The position numbers were made by a program, and so were the translations under genes. A stretch of 51,467 nt of DNA from Chromatiaceae bacterium (GTDB lineage: Bacteria; Pseudomonadota; Gammaproteobacteria; Chromatiales; Chromatiaceae), in contig JALOTB010000018.1 of NCBI GenBank assembly GCA_025458165.1, positions 1 to 51,467 of the forward strand. The letters run 5' to 3'. A model generated the notes under the pieces. The model did not search any database. It was not told the DNA's origin and saw only the letters and a program-made list of their open reading frames with translations. Every line of letters begins with the position of its first letter. Positions within the stretch are counted from its first letter, which is position 1. This document shows positions 29,894 to 39,172 of this stretch, in pieces.

Positions 29894-31165
29894 ATGTCGC
29901 ACCTCATCGACCGACGGCTGAACGGCAAGAACAAGAGCGCGGTCAACCGCGCTCGCTTCATCCGCCGCTACAAGACCCAGCTCAAGCGCGCGGTCTCCGA
30001 TGCCGTCAACCACCGCAGCATCACCGACATCGACAGCGGCGAGAAGGTCGGCATCCCCTCGCGGGACATCTCCGAGCCCGTGTTCCACCACGGCCCCGGC
30101 GGCACCCGGGACATGGTCCACCCCGGCAACAAGGATTTCCTCCCCGGCGACCGTATCCAGCGCCCCGAGGGTGGTGCGGGGGGCGGCTCTGGGAAGGGTA
30201 AGGCGGGCAACTCCGGACAGGGCGAGGACGATTTCGTGTTCGAGCTCTCGCGCGAGGAGTTCATGGATCTGCTCTTCGAGGACCTGGAGCTGCCGCGCCT
30301 GGTGCGCAACCAGCTCATGGGGACGACCGAGTTCAAGTCGGTCCGCGCCGGCTACGCCACCGACGGCTCGCCCTCCAACATCGACGTGGTGCGCTCGCTC
30401 AAGGGCGGCATCGCCCGGCGCACCGCGCTCGGCGGCCCGCACCGCGCCCGCATCCGCGAGCTGGAGGAGGAGCTAGCGACGCTGCTCGCCGCCGGCGTCG
30501 AGGAGACCGACCCGCGGGTGATCGAGATCCGCGAGGAGATCGACCGGCTCAAGACCCGGATCGCCGCCCTGCCCTTCATCGACACCTTCGATCTGCGCTA
30601 TCAGAGCTTCGTCAAGCAGCCGGAGCCGACCAGCAAGGCCGTGATGCTCTGCATCATGGACGTCTCCGGGTCCATGGATCAGGTGCGCAAGAATCTGGCC
30701 AAGCGCTTCTTCATCCTGCTTTATCTCTTCCTCCAGCGGAACTACGACAAGATCGACCTGGTCTTCGTGCGCCACCACACCATCGCCCAGGAGGTCAACG
30801 AGCAGGAGTTCTTCTATTCGCGCGAGACCGGCGGCACGGTGGTCTCCAGCGCCCTGCACCTCGCCTACGACATCCTGCGCGAGCGCTACGATCCGAGCGT
30901 CTGGAACATCTACGCGGCCCAGGCCTCCGACGGGGACAACTGGGACTCCGACTCGGCGCTCTGCCGGGACCTCCTGATCAATCGCCTGATGCCGCTGATG
31001 CGCTACTACGCCTACGTCGAGATCACCCCACGCCAGCACCAGAGCCTCTGGTTTGCCTATCAGGAGGTCAAGGCGGCCCACCCGCACTTCGCGATGGAGG
31101 AAATCGGCGGGGCGTCGGACATCTACCCCGTGTTTCGCGAGCTGTTTCGGAGGCAGGAGGCATGA
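29894..31165 (+). CDS. yeaH: YeaH/YhbH family protein (DUF444, VWA-like)
   Basis: A 423-aa cytoplasmic partner of Prk[27 protein letters not shown] is the family start; [21 protein letters not shown] and [10 protein letters not shown] stretches follow; the C-terminal half is VWA-like with the MIDAS-type [15 protein letters not shown] Gly/Ser-rich linker sits at about 92-112. RBS CAGGAG 5 nt before ATG; 97 nt after prkA; its TGA overlaps the spoVR ATG. Confidence 0.95.
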   Translation: MSHLIDRRLNGKNKSAVNRARFIRRYKTQLKRAVSDAVNHRSITDIDSGEKVGIPSRDISEPVFHHGPGGTRDMVHPGNKDFLPGDRIQRPEGGAGGGSGKGKAGNSGQGEDDFVFELSREEFMDLLFEDLELPRLVRNQLMGTTEFKSVRAGYATDGSPSNIDVVRSLKGGIARRTALGGPHRARIRELEEELATLLAAGVEETDPRVIEIREEIDRLKTRIAALPFIDTFDLRYQSFVKQPEPTSKAVMLCIMDVSGSMDQVRKNLAKRFFILLYLFLQRNYDKIDLVFVRHHTIAQEVNEQEFFYSRETGGTVVSSALHLAYDILRERYDPSVWNIYAAQASDGDNWDSDSALCRDLLINRLMPLMRYYAYVEITPRQHQSLWFAYQEVKAAHPHFAMEEIGGASDIYPVFRELFRRQEA

Positions 31166-32652
31166 CCGGCCGCGTCATCTCGGACTCCTCGGAGTGGAGC
31201 TTCCCGCTCCTGGAGCGCTTCGACCAGGAGATCGGCCGAATCGCCCACGAGGTGTACGGACTCGACACCTACGCGAACCAGATCGAGGTGATCAGCTCCG
31301 AGCAGATGATCGACGCCTACTCCTCGGTGGGCCTGCCGATCAGCTATCACCATTGGTCCTTCGGCAAGCAGTTCGTCGCCACCGAGCAGACCTACCGGCG
31401 CGGGCAGATGGGGCTCGCCTACGAGATCGTGATCAACTCCGACCCCTGCATCGCCTACCTCATGGAGGAGAACACGCTGCCGATGCAGGCCCTTGTGATC
31501 GCGCATGCCTGCTACGGACACAACAGCTTCTTCAAGGGCAATTATCTCTTCCGCACCTGGACCAGCGCCGACGCCATCATCGACTACCTGGTCTTCGCGC
31601 GGAAATACATCGCCCATTGTGAGGAGCGCTACGGCCAAGAGGAAGTCGAGCTCCTACTCGACTCCTGTCACGCCTTGATGAACCACGGCGTGGACCGCTA
31701 CAAGCGCCCCTCGCCGCTGTCGATGGCGGAGGAGCAGAAGCGCCAGGAGGAGCGGGAGGCCTATCTGCAGTCCCAGGTCAACGACCTCTGGCGCACCCTC
31801 CCAGTGAGCGCCTCAAGCTCGGGCGCCCGCACCGACGGGCGTTGGCCAAGCGAGCCGCAGGAGAACATCCTCTACTTCATCGAGAAGAACGCCCCCCTCC
31901 TCGAGCCCTGGCAGCGGGAAGTGGTGCGGATCGTACGCAAGATCGGCCAGTACTTTTATCCCCAGCGCCAAACCCAGGTCATGAACGAGGGTTGGGCAAC
32001 CTTCTGGCATTACACCCTGATGAACCACCTCTACGACGAAGGCTTCGTCACCGACGGGTTCATGATGGAGTTCCTGCAGTCGCACACCAACGTGGTGGCC
32101 CAGCCGCCCTTCGACGTCCCCTGGTACAGCGGCATCAACCCCTATGCCCTGGGCTTCGCGATGATGCGCGACCTGCGCCGGATCTGCGAGTCGCCCACAG
32201 ACGAAGACCGCCATTGGTTCCCCGACATCGCCGGCGGCGATTGGCTCAAGGTCCTCGACTTCGCGATGCGCAACTTCAAGGACGAGAGCTTCATCGCCCA
32301 GTACCTCTCGCCCCGTTTGATGCGGGACTTTCATTTCTTCGCCGTTCGCGACGACGACCGCGAGGAGACCCTAGAGGTCCGAGCGATCCACGAAGAGCAG
32401 GGCTACCGGGTGCTCCGCCAGGCCCTGGCCGACCAGTACAACCTGGGTAACCGCGAGCCGAACATCCAGGTCTTCAACGTCGACCGCCGGGGCGACCGCT
32501 CCCTGACTCTGCGGCATTTCCGCCACAACCGCCGACCGCTCGGCGAAACCACCGACGAGATGCTGCGCCACATTCGTCGGCTTTGGGGCTTCGATGTCCG
32601 GCTGGAGGCAGTCGACGAGCAGGGGCGGGTCCACCTCGTCGGCGAGGCCTGA
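31162..32652 (+). CDS. SpoVR family protein (YcgB)
   Basis: A 496-aa SpoVR-like protein: [38 protein letters not shown] is the family hallmark (about 28-65), with [37 protein letters not shown] and [14 protein letters not shown] also diagnostic. It is translationally coupled to yeaH through ATGA. The His/Glu-rich motifs suggest metal binding, but the biochemical activity is unknown. The prkA-yeaH-spoVR trio is widely conserved and stress-induced. Confidence 0.96.
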   Translation: MTGRVISDSSEWSFPLLERFDQEIGRIAHEVYGLDTYANQIEVISSEQMIDAYSSVGLPISYHHWSFGKQFVATEQTYRRGQMGLAYEIVINSDPCIAYLMEENTLPMQALVIAHACYGHNSFFKGNYLFRTWTSADAIIDYLVFARKYIAHCEERYGQEEVELLLDSCHALMNHGVDRYKRPSPLSMAEEQKRQEEREAYLQSQVNDLWRTLPVSASSSGARTDGRWPSEPQENILYFIEKNAPLLEPWQREVVRIVRKIGQYFYPQRQTQVMNEGWATFWHYTLMNHLYDEGFVTDGFMMEFLQSHTNVVAQPPFDVPWYSGINPYALGFAMMRDLRRICESPTDEDRHWFPDIAGGDWLKVLDFAMRNFKDESFIAQYLSPRLMRDFHFFAVRDDDREETLEVRAIHEEQGYRVLRQALADQYNLGNREPNIQVFNVDRRGDRSLTLRHFRHNRRPLGETTDEMLRHIRRLWGFDVRLEAVDEQGRVHLVGEA

Positions 32653-32931
32653 CCCGCCGCGTGTCTTGAAGGTACAGGGGCTAGTCCGAGCGGCGCCCCG
32701 GGGCCGAGGTCGCTCCGACTCCACCCCCGACCAGGCGCGTTGCAGAAACGCGACTTGTTACATTCTCGCTATCCTCAGTCCCCCACTCGGGTTAGAATCT
32801 CCGCGAGCGACGGCCCTCTGAGGCATACCCACCGGCGGTCCGGGGTAGACAGCCGGCAACGGGCGTCGCGATGATTGGGCCGTCGCCAAGCCTCCTTATC
32901 CAAAAGCCGCGCCGAGTCGAGGTCAGAAGAC

Positions 32932-34707
32932 ATGCCAGCGCATCGCCGCGCCCCCTTAATCGTCTGCCTGGTCGGACTCCTGCTCGGCATTCCCGGCCTC
33001 GCCCTCGGCGACGACCTCCTTCGGGAGCGGCTTGAGACCCTGCGCGCCGACCCGCGAGCCAGCGTTGCCGGGACCCGGCTGGCATCGGCCCCTCTCCTCG
33101 ACGACCTCTATCGCGAGCGCGACTACGAGTACGCCTGGAAGGGCCGCAGCCGAGTCGACGCCCTGCTCGCGCTCGCTGACGAGACCCGCGCCGACGGGTT
33201 GAGACCAGAGGACTTCCACAGCCAGGCCATCCGCGAGCTCCTCGGCAGCCGGGCCGCGGGCGACCTCACCGGGGCCGCACGGGTCGACGCCGAGCTGGTG
33301 CTGAGCGATGCCCTGCTGCGCCTGATCCACCACCTGCGTCACGGCAAGGTCGACCCCCAGGCCCTCGACCGGAGAGGACACCAGGCCGACGGGCCCTTCT
33401 CCACCGATCTGGTGCGCGACCTCGGGCGGGCGCTTGATGCGCGCGACCTGGGTGCCGAGGTCCATGCCCTCACCCCCAAGGCGCCCTTCTATGCGCGCCT
33501 CAAGCAGGGCCTGACCCAGTATCGCGCCTTGGCGGCGGCTGGCGGCTGGCCCCAGGTCCCGCCGGGCGGCAAGATCGAGCCGGGCAAGCGGGACGCCCGC
33601 GTCCCGGCCGTGCGCGAGCGCCTGGGGGTGACCGGAGAGCACGGCGGCGCCGAGCCCGCCGATCCCCGGCTCTATGACCGCGAGCTCGAGAAGGCGGTGC
33701 GCCGCTTCCAGGAGCGCCATCACCTGGGCGTCGATGGCGTGATCGGCCCGGCCACCCTCACCGCCATGAACGTCACTGCCGAGGAGCGGGTCGGCCAGAT
33801 CCGCGTCAACCTGGAGCGGATGCGCTGGGTCCACCACGACCTGCCGGACGACTACCTGCTGGTCGACATCCCCGGACAGGAGGCGCAGTTGCTCCGCGGC
33901 GGCGAGGCGGTGTGGAGCTCACGGGTGATCGTCGGGCGTGCGGACCGGCAAACCCCAATCTTCCGGGATCAGGTGGAGTACCTTGAGTTCAATCCAACCT
34001 GGACCGTGCCCCCGACCATCCTCAAGAAGGACATACTCCCGGCCGCCCGCAACGACCCCCAAGCGGTGCGCGCCAAAGGGCTTACGGTCATCGACCGCAA
34101 CGGCCGGGTGGTCGACCCCGCGCAGGTCGACTGGGACGTCTCGGCGGGCAGCTTCCCCTACACCCTGCGCCAGCCGCCCGGTGACCGGAATGCCCTGGGG
34201 CAGGTCAAGTTCATGTTTCCAAACCGCTTCTCGGTGTACCTGCACGACACCCCGGACCGCCGGCTGTTCAGTCGGACGCAGCGCCTGCTCAGCTCCGGGT
34301 GCGTCCGGGTGGATCGCCCGATGGAGCTCGCCGAGCTCCTCCTCGCCCAGCCGGAGCGCTGGAATCAGGAGAGCTTCGAGCGCCTGATCCGCACCGGGAA
34401 GACCCGCACCGTCCACCTGACGCAGCCCATGCCCATCATCCTGTCTTACTGGACCGCCGACGTCGGCCCAGACGGGGAGGTTCGCTTCCGCCCCGACATC
34501 TACGATCGCGACGCCCAAGTGTTGACAGCGCTCGATGGTATGGGCCCGTTCCGGCTGGTCTACATCGATCCGAGACCCCAGCCGGAGCCCGAGCCCGAAG
34601 CGCAGCCGCCCGCCGCCCCGGGGACCGATGTGCTCTCAGAGATGGTCCGGGCCGGTCATCCGTTGGCGCCGCGCCTCCCGGCCAGCGCACCCCAACAGTC
34701 GCTCTGA
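32932..34707 (+). CDS. Periplasmic L,D-transpeptidase (YcbB/LdtD type)
   Basis: A 591-aa protein with signal peptide (1-25), an N-terminal scaffold domain, a peptidoglycan-binding domain (YDRELEKAVRRFQERHHLGVDGVIGPATLTAMN, about 245-280), and a YkuD domain with FSVYLHDTP and LLSSGCVRVDRPMELAELLL. The catalytic Cys is C457. It would form 3-3 cross-links or attach lipoproteins in peptidoglycan. A Pro/Glu repeat tail (PQPEPEPEAQPP) near the C-terminus is an unusual addition. Confidence 0.92.
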   Translation: MPAHRRAPLIVCLVGLLLGIPGLALGDDLLRERLETLRADPRASVAGTRLASAPLLDDLYRERDYEYAWKGRSRVDALLALADETRADGLRPEDFHSQAIRELLGSRAAGDLTGAARVDAELVLSDALLRLIHHLRHGKVDPQALDRRGHQADGPFSTDLVRDLGRALDARDLGAEVHALTPKAPFYARLKQGLTQYRALAAAGGWPQVPPGGKIEPGKRDARVPAVRERLGVTGEHGGAEPADPRLYDRELEKAVRRFQERHHLGVDGVIGPATLTAMNVTAEERVGQIRVNLERMRWVHHDLPDDYLLVDIPGQEAQLLRGGEAVWSSRVIVGRADRQTPIFRDQVEYLEFNPTWTVPPTILKKDILPAARNDPQAVRAKGLTVIDRNGRVVDPAQVDWDVSAGSFPYTLRQPPGDRNALGQVKFMFPNRFSVYLHDTPDRRLFSRTQRLLSSGCVRVDRPMELAELLLAQPERWNQESFERLIRTGKTRTVHLTQPMPIILSYWTADVGPDGEVRFRPDIYDRDAQVLTALDGMGPFRLVYIDPRPQPEPEPEAQPPAAPGTDVLSEMVRAGHPLAPRLPASAPQQSL

Positions 34708-34735
34708 CCACTGCGGGCCTATGGGTCCGTCGGGG

Positions 34736-34758
34736 CGAGGGGGGCCGAGCCCCCCTCG
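34736..34758. terminator. GC-rich hairpin between convergent genes
   Basis: CGAGGGGGC-CGA-GCCCCCCTCG, 9-bp stem with one bulged C. It lies between the ends of the L,D-transpeptidase and the sulfur-globule-like gene. No T-run on either side; a shared structural end is likely but Rho-independence is not shown. Confidence 0.4.
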
Positions 34759-34772
34759 GTCCCTGACCCCAG

Positions 34773-35132
34773 CTACTTCTCCTGCGTCCTAGCCGGCGCC
34801 GGCATCGTCGGGATGAGGACCTGAGGCACATAGGCGTAGTAGTGCGTCAGCCCCAAACCATAGGGGTAGCCGGCGTAGGGGTAGGCCCAATAGTACCAGG
34901 GCCGGTGCCAGCCCCAAGCGTAGGGGCCATATCCGTAGCCGTAGCCATAGCCGTAGCCCGGACCCCACCAGCCGAGTCCGCCCCACCAGCCGGGACCACC
35001 CCAGCCGCCGAAGCCACCGCCAAAGCCGACACTGAACCCGCCCCCGAAGAAGCCGAAGAAGGCTTGCGACTGGGCAGGCAGAACGAGCAGCGCCGAGGCC
35101 GAAAGGCCAACCAACACGGCATGCCTGTTCAT
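34773..35132 (-). CDS. Secreted Gly/Tyr/Trp-rich protein, candidate sulfur globule protein
   Basis: A 119-aa protein with signal peptide (MNRHAVLVGLSASALLVLPAQSQA). The mature part is about half Gly and aromatic residues: FFGFFGGGFSVGFGGGFGG, WWGGLGWWGPG, GYGYGYGYGY, then YYWAYPYAGYPYG. Composition, size and secretion match the sulfur globule envelope proteins (Sgp) of Chromatiaceae, which coat periplasmic sulfur. There are no Cys. Other glycine-rich secreted proteins look similar, so this rests on composition and organism context. RBS GGAGG lies 5 nt before the ATG at 35132. Confidence 0.65.
   Translation of the reverse strand: MNRHAVLVGLSASALLVLPAQSQAFFGFFGGGFSVGFGGGFGGWGGPGWWGGLGWWGPGYGYGYGYGYGPYAWGWHRPWYYWAYPYAGYPYGLGLTHYYAYVPQVLIPTMPAPARTQEK
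34933..34956 (-). repeat. Tandem 6-bp repeats encoding Gly-Tyr
   Basis: Four consecutive hexamers (CCGTAG, CCGTAG, CCATAG, CCGTAG on the plus strand) encode the GYGYGYGY run of the candidate sulfur globule protein. Such repeats can change copy number. Confidence 0.7.
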
Positions 35133-35507
35133 GGCGACCTCCATGGGTGCCGCGCGGCACAACCTGAGCCGCGCGGACGGAAGGATATCCGTACTGTCAG
35201 TTTAGTCTATAAGCGAGCACTGATATGTTGCGCGGGGACCCGCTGGATGCCGGTTCGCAGGGAGGCCGGTTGAAGCGCCTGCCCGTCGATGATGGGCTTG
35301 ACGTCCCAGGGGTGCCCGACGCCCGGCATCCACCCAGCAGCAGGGTATGTCACTTGTAGCTATCTGTTATAGCAGCGTTTATTTGCGTTCATCTGGGGCC
35401 GAGCGCCCTTTTCAGGTGGTTTCCTGCTCCGGATCAGCCACGCCGGCCCGGCCGCCCGCTATAGTCGGCGTTTCGTTGCGTGCGCAGGCGGACTGGTTAC
35501 CGCAGGA
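35133..35507. other. Divergent intergenic region between candidate sgp and sdhC
   Basis: 375 bp without coding character. The half next to the candidate sgp is AT-richer (about 35190-35230 and 35340-35395), suiting a promoter. TATAGT at 35460-35465 is a fair -10 for sdhC but lacks a -35. No clear operator was seen. Confidence 0.45.
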
Positions 35508-36140
35508 ATGAGCGCCTCCATCGACAACCGTCACTTCGTGCTGCGCCGCCTCCACTCGCTGATCGGGCTGGCCCCCATTGGCGCCTTCCTGGTGTTCCAC
35601 CTCTGGGCCAACTCGCAGTCGCGCCTCGGCCCCGAGCACTACAACCTCGCGGTCGTCGGGGGCTTGCAGGGGCTCAACTACCTGCCCCTGATCGAGCTCT
35701 TGTTGATCGCCCTGCCCCTCGCCTTCCATGCCGGCTACGGGCTGGTCGTCATCCACAGCGGGCGGGCCGAGCCCCTGCGCTACCCCTATCTCGCCAATCG
35801 GCGGTATTGGCTACAGCGTCTGTCCGGCTTGGCCGTCCTCGGCTTCCTGCTCTTCCACCTGTGGATGACTAGGGCGCAGACCTTGATCGATCCCATGGTG
35901 CGCGCCGATCTCTACGGCCACATGCATGGACTGCTGTCCCAGCCTTGGGCGCTCGGGCTCTACCTCGCTGGTCTGCTCCTGTCGGTCTTCCATCTCGCCA
36001 ACGGGCTCTGGAGCGCGGCGATCGTCTGGGGCCTGACCACGACCCCGCGCGCGCAACGACTCAGCGGCTGGGTCAGTCTCGGCCTTGGGGCATCGCTTGC
36101 GGCGCTCGGGCTGCACGGCCTCCTTGGGTTTCTGGGGTGA
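35508..36140 (+). CDS. sdhC: Succinate dehydrogenase/fumarate reductase cytochrome b subunit (B-type)
   Basis: A 210-aa protein with five transmembrane helices and His residues in several (RRLHSLIGL, FHLWAN, FHAGYGLVVIH, HLWMTRAQ, FHLANGLW). This is the single-anchor, di-heme B-type organisation of Bacillus SdhC and Wolinella FrdC, unlike the SdhC+SdhD anchors usual in gammaproteobacteria. The terminal TGA overlaps the GTG start of sdhA. Confidence 0.88.
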   Translation: MSASIDNRHFVLRRLHSLIGLAPIGAFLVFHLWANSQSRLGPEHYNLAVVGGLQGLNYLPLIELLLIALPLAFHAGYGLVVIHSGRAEPLRYPYLANRRYWLQRLSGLAVLGFLLFHLWMTRAQTLIDPMVRADLYGHMHGLLSQPWALGLYLAGLLLSVFHLANGLWSAAIVWGLTTTPRAQRLSGWVSLGLGASLAALGLHGLLGFLG

Positions 36141-38020
36141 GCGCACCGCGGGTCGTCGTCGTCGGGGGTGGCCTGGGCGGGCTCTGGGCCAGCCTGCGCA
36201 TCGCGGAGTCCGGCTTCGCCGTCGATCTCCTCTCGTTGTTCGAGGTCAAGCGCTCACACTCGGTCTGTGCCCAGGGCGGGATCAACGCCGTGCTCGACGT
36301 CAAGGGCGAGCACGACAGCGTCTGGCAGCACATCGTCGACACCATCAAGGGCGGTGCCTACCTCGCCAATCAGCCGCCGGTGAAGAGCCTGTGCGAGGAC
36401 GCCCCTGGGCTGATCCACACCTTCGAGCGCATGGGGGTCCCGTTCTCGCGCACCCCCGAGGGCCTGCTCGATCAACGACTGTTCGGTGGCGTGCGCAACA
36501 GACGCACCTGCTTCGCGGGGGCGAGCACAGGCCAGCAGCTCCTCTACGCCTTGGACCAGCAGGTGCGCCGCTGGGAGGTCGCTGGGCGGGTGGTGAAGCA
36601 CGAGTGGTGGGAGTTTCTCTCCCTGGTCCTCGACCAGGACGGCGTGTGCCGAGGTCTGGCCGCGATGGACCTACGCAGCCTCGCGGTGCGCGCCTTCACC
36701 GCCGACGCGGTGGTGCTCGCGACCGGCGGTCTCGGGCAGATCTACACGCCCAAGACCACCTGCTCGACCAACGCCACCGGGGCCGCGGCGAGCCGCGCCT
36801 ATCAGCAGGGGGCACGCTTCGCCAACGCGGAGTTCTTCCAGTTTCACCCCACCGCCATGCTCGGCGAGGACAAGACGCGACTGATGAGCGAGGCCGCGCG
36901 CGGCGAGGGCGGGCGCGTCTGGGTGCCGCGCACGCCGAGCGACACCCGCCCGCCACGCCGCATCCCCGAGACCGAGCGCTTCTACTTCCTAGAGGACTGG
37001 TACCCCGCCTACGGCAACACCGTGGCCCGCGACGAGGCCGCCCGCGCGATCTGGCGGGTGACCCGCGAGCTTGGGCTCGGGGTAGGCGGCGGCGACCGGG
37101 TCTATCTGGACCTCACCCACCTCGACCGCGACTTTTTCTCCGCGCGCCTGGGAGCGATCCTCGAGATCTACCGTAAGTTTCACGGGGTCGATCCACTCGA
37201 CGAGCCGATGGAGATCTTCCCCTCGGCCCATTACGCCATGGGCGGGCTCTGGGTCGACTTCGAGAAGGACCCCCAAACCGGCGGGATGCGCCGCGACAGC
37301 CCGCGCAATCACGCCACCAGCATCCCCGGGCTCTATGCCTGCGGGGAGTGCGACTACGCCTACCACGGGGCCAACCGGCTGGGGGCCAACTCGCTGCTCT
37401 CGGCCTCCTATTCGGGGCGAGTCGCGGGAGAGTCGGTCGTCGCCTACCTTCGCGGCCGGGGCCGCGTCGGCGCGCCCACCACCGCGCCCTTTGACGCGGA
37501 GGTCGAGCGCCAAGAGGCCATCAACCGGCGCCTGATGACGGGCGGGGGCGGACACAATCCTTACCAGATCCATCGCCGCCTCGGCGCCCTGATGACGGCG
37601 AAGGTGGGCGTGGTGCGCGACAACCGCGAGCTGGACAGCGCGCTCGACGAGCTGCACGAGCTCGCGGAGGCCAGCGCGCACGTCGACCTCGGTGAGTCCA
37701 GCACCTGGGCCAACCAGACCCTCGCCCACGCCCGTCAGGTCTCCGACATGATCCGGCTCGCCGAGGTCATCGCCACCAGCGCCCGCGCCCGTGACGAGTG
37801 CCGCGGCGCCCACTACAAGCCTGAGCTCGCCCTGCCCTTACCCGCGGGCAAGTTCCCGGGCGACCCCGAGTTCGAGGCCTACCGCGCGCGCTGGAAGGCG
37901 AACGAGGCAGCCTGGCTCAAGACCAGCATCGCCGAGCACACAGCGGAGGGGCCGCGCATCACCTACGAGCCCGTCGACACCTCCCTCCTCCCGCCCGACG
38001 AGCCGCGCGACTACCGCTGA
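36137..38020 (+). CDS. sdhA: Succinate dehydrogenase/fumarate reductase flavoprotein subunit
   Basis: A 627-aa FAD subunit starting at GTG 36137. VVVVGGGLGGLWASLR is the FAD fold, RSHSVCAQGGINAV holds the His for covalent FAD (HS-C-AQGG as in B-type enzymes), EFFQFHPTAM and RxEGGRVW are substrate-site segments, and HYAMGGLWVD and HGANRLGANSLL are conserved. The direction of the reaction depends on quinone potential; in a phototroph both are plausible. Confidence 0.93.
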   Translation: MSAPRVVVVGGGLGGLWASLRIAESGFAVDLLSLFEVKRSHSVCAQGGINAVLDVKGEHDSVWQHIVDTIKGGAYLANQPPVKSLCEDAPGLIHTFERMGVPFSRTPEGLLDQRLFGGVRNRRTCFAGASTGQQLLYALDQQVRRWEVAGRVVKHEWWEFLSLVLDQDGVCRGLAAMDLRSLAVRAFTADAVVLATGGLGQIYTPKTTCSTNATGAAASRAYQQGARFANAEFFQFHPTAMLGEDKTRLMSEAARGEGGRVWVPRTPSDTRPPRRIPETERFYFLEDWYPAYGNTVARDEAARAIWRVTRELGLGVGGGDRVYLDLTHLDRDFFSARLGAILEIYRKFHGVDPLDEPMEIFPSAHYAMGGLWVDFEKDPQTGGMRRDSPRNHATSIPGLYACGECDYAYHGANRLGANSLLSASYSGRVAGESVVAYLRGRGRVGAPTTAPFDAEVERQEAINRRLMTGGGGHNPYQIHRRLGALMTAKVGVVRDNRELDSALDELHELAEASAHVDLGESSTWANQTLAHARQVSDMIRLAEVIATSARARDECRGAHYKPELALPLPAGKFPGDPEFEAYRARWKANEAAWLKTSIAEHTAEGPRITYEPVDTSLLPPDEPRDYR

Positions 38021-38027
38021 CCGAGCC

Positions 38028-38783
38028 ATGACCGAGCGCAGAATCGAGCTTCGCATCCGCCGCCAGGACCGGCCGGGGTCCACGCCCTACTGGCAGTCCT
38101 TCCGCCTGGCCTACCGGCCGAGCTACAACGTGCTGTCCGCGCTCATGGCCTTGCGCGAGGACCCGGTGACGATCTCCGGCGAACGGGTCGACCCGGTGGC
38201 CTGGGAGCACAACTGCATGGAGGAGGTCTGCGGGGCCTGCGCCATGCTGATCAACGGCCGACCGCGCATGGCCTGCTCGACCCTAGTCGACGGGCTCGAC
38301 CCGCCAATCGTCCTGGAGCCCTTGCCCAAGTTCCCGGTGGTGAGGGACCTGCTGGTCGACCGCTCCCGCTTATTCGACGCCCTCAAGCGGGTTAAGGCCT
38401 GGATCGAGATCGACGGGGCCTGGGAGCTGGCCGGTGAGGGGCCGCGCATCTCCCCCCGGGCCTGGTCGGAAAGCTACCTCTACAGCCGCTGCATGGGCTG
38501 CGGCTGCTGCCTCGCGGCCTGCCCGCAGGTCGGACCCCGCTCCGAGTTCCTGGGTCCCGCCGCGCTCGCACAGGTGCGGCTGATGAACGCGCACCCCGTC
38601 GGCCGCTTCAACCGCGAGGCCCGCCTACACGCGATCATGGCCGAGGGCGGCCTCTCGGACTGCGGCAACTCCCAGAACTGCGTGCGCGTCTGCCCCAAGG
38701 AGATCCCGCTGACCACCGCCATCGGCGAGCTCGGCCGCCAGGTGACGGGCCAGCTCCTACGCGACCTGTTCGGAAAGTCCTAG
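38028..38783 (+). CDS. sdhB: Succinate dehydrogenase/fumarate reductase iron-sulfur subunit
   Basis: A 251-aa protein. The N-terminal [2Fe-2S] ferredoxin domain has HNCMEEVCGACAMLINGRPRMAC; the C-terminal domain has SRCMGCGCCLAACPQ and NCVRVCPKEIP for the [4Fe-4S] and [3Fe-4S] clusters. It follows sdhA by 7 nt. The gene order C-A-B is that of B-type complexes. Confidence 0.93.
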   Translation: MTERRIELRIRRQDRPGSTPYWQSFRLAYRPSYNVLSALMALREDPVTISGERVDPVAWEHNCMEEVCGACAMLINGRPRMACSTLVDGLDPPIVLEPLPKFPVVRDLLVDRSRLFDALKRVKAWIEIDGAWELAGEGPRISPRAWSESYLYSRCMGCGCCLAACPQVGPRSEFLGPAALAQVRLMNAHPVGRFNREARLHAIMAEGGLSDCGNSQNCVRVCPKEIPLTTAIGELGRQVTGQLLRDLFGKS

Positions 38784-38812
38784 CCGCACGTAGGCCGGGC
38801 TCACCCCCGACC

Positions 38813-39118
38813 TCAGCCCTCGTCGTCGAGGTCTGGATTCCAGCCCGTCGCTCGGGCGCGCTCAATCGCCGCGGCGTAGATCCGCGCGTGCCGCTCGCGC
38901 AGCTCGGGCGGAAGCCGCGAGGGCAGATGACCGTAGGGATGCCAGGCGTCGGCCACCTTGACATAGACCTCCTGGAGGCGCGGCAGCGGCCAACCCTCGC
39001 AGGTCTCGGTCTCGGGCAGTAGGCCGAAGACCCAAGCGTCGCGGATGATGTTGGCGGTCCGGGTCATGCCCCCGTTGGGCTCCTTATCCAGCCCCGCGTA
39101 GATCGTAGGCTTGATCAT
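38813..39118 (-). CDS. Uncharacterised 101-aa protein
   Basis: Unrecognised soluble protein starting MIKPTIYAGLDKEPNGGMTR; central DAWVFGLLPETETCEGW and a C-terminal acidic tail (NPDLDDEG). One Cys. It follows the DHH gene by 54 nt on the same strand, so cotranscription is likely. The even composition and good start suggest a real gene; function unknown. Confidence 0.65.
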   Translation of the reverse strand: MIKPTIYAGLDKEPNGGMTRTANIIRDAWVFGLLPETETCEGWPLPRLQEVYVKVADAWHPYGHLPSRLPPELRERHARIYAAAIERARATGWNPDLDDEG

Positions 39119-39172
39119 GGAAGTGCTGCTCCAGGCGCTGTGTGCGCAGTTACTCTCCCAGGGCGCGCGGAC

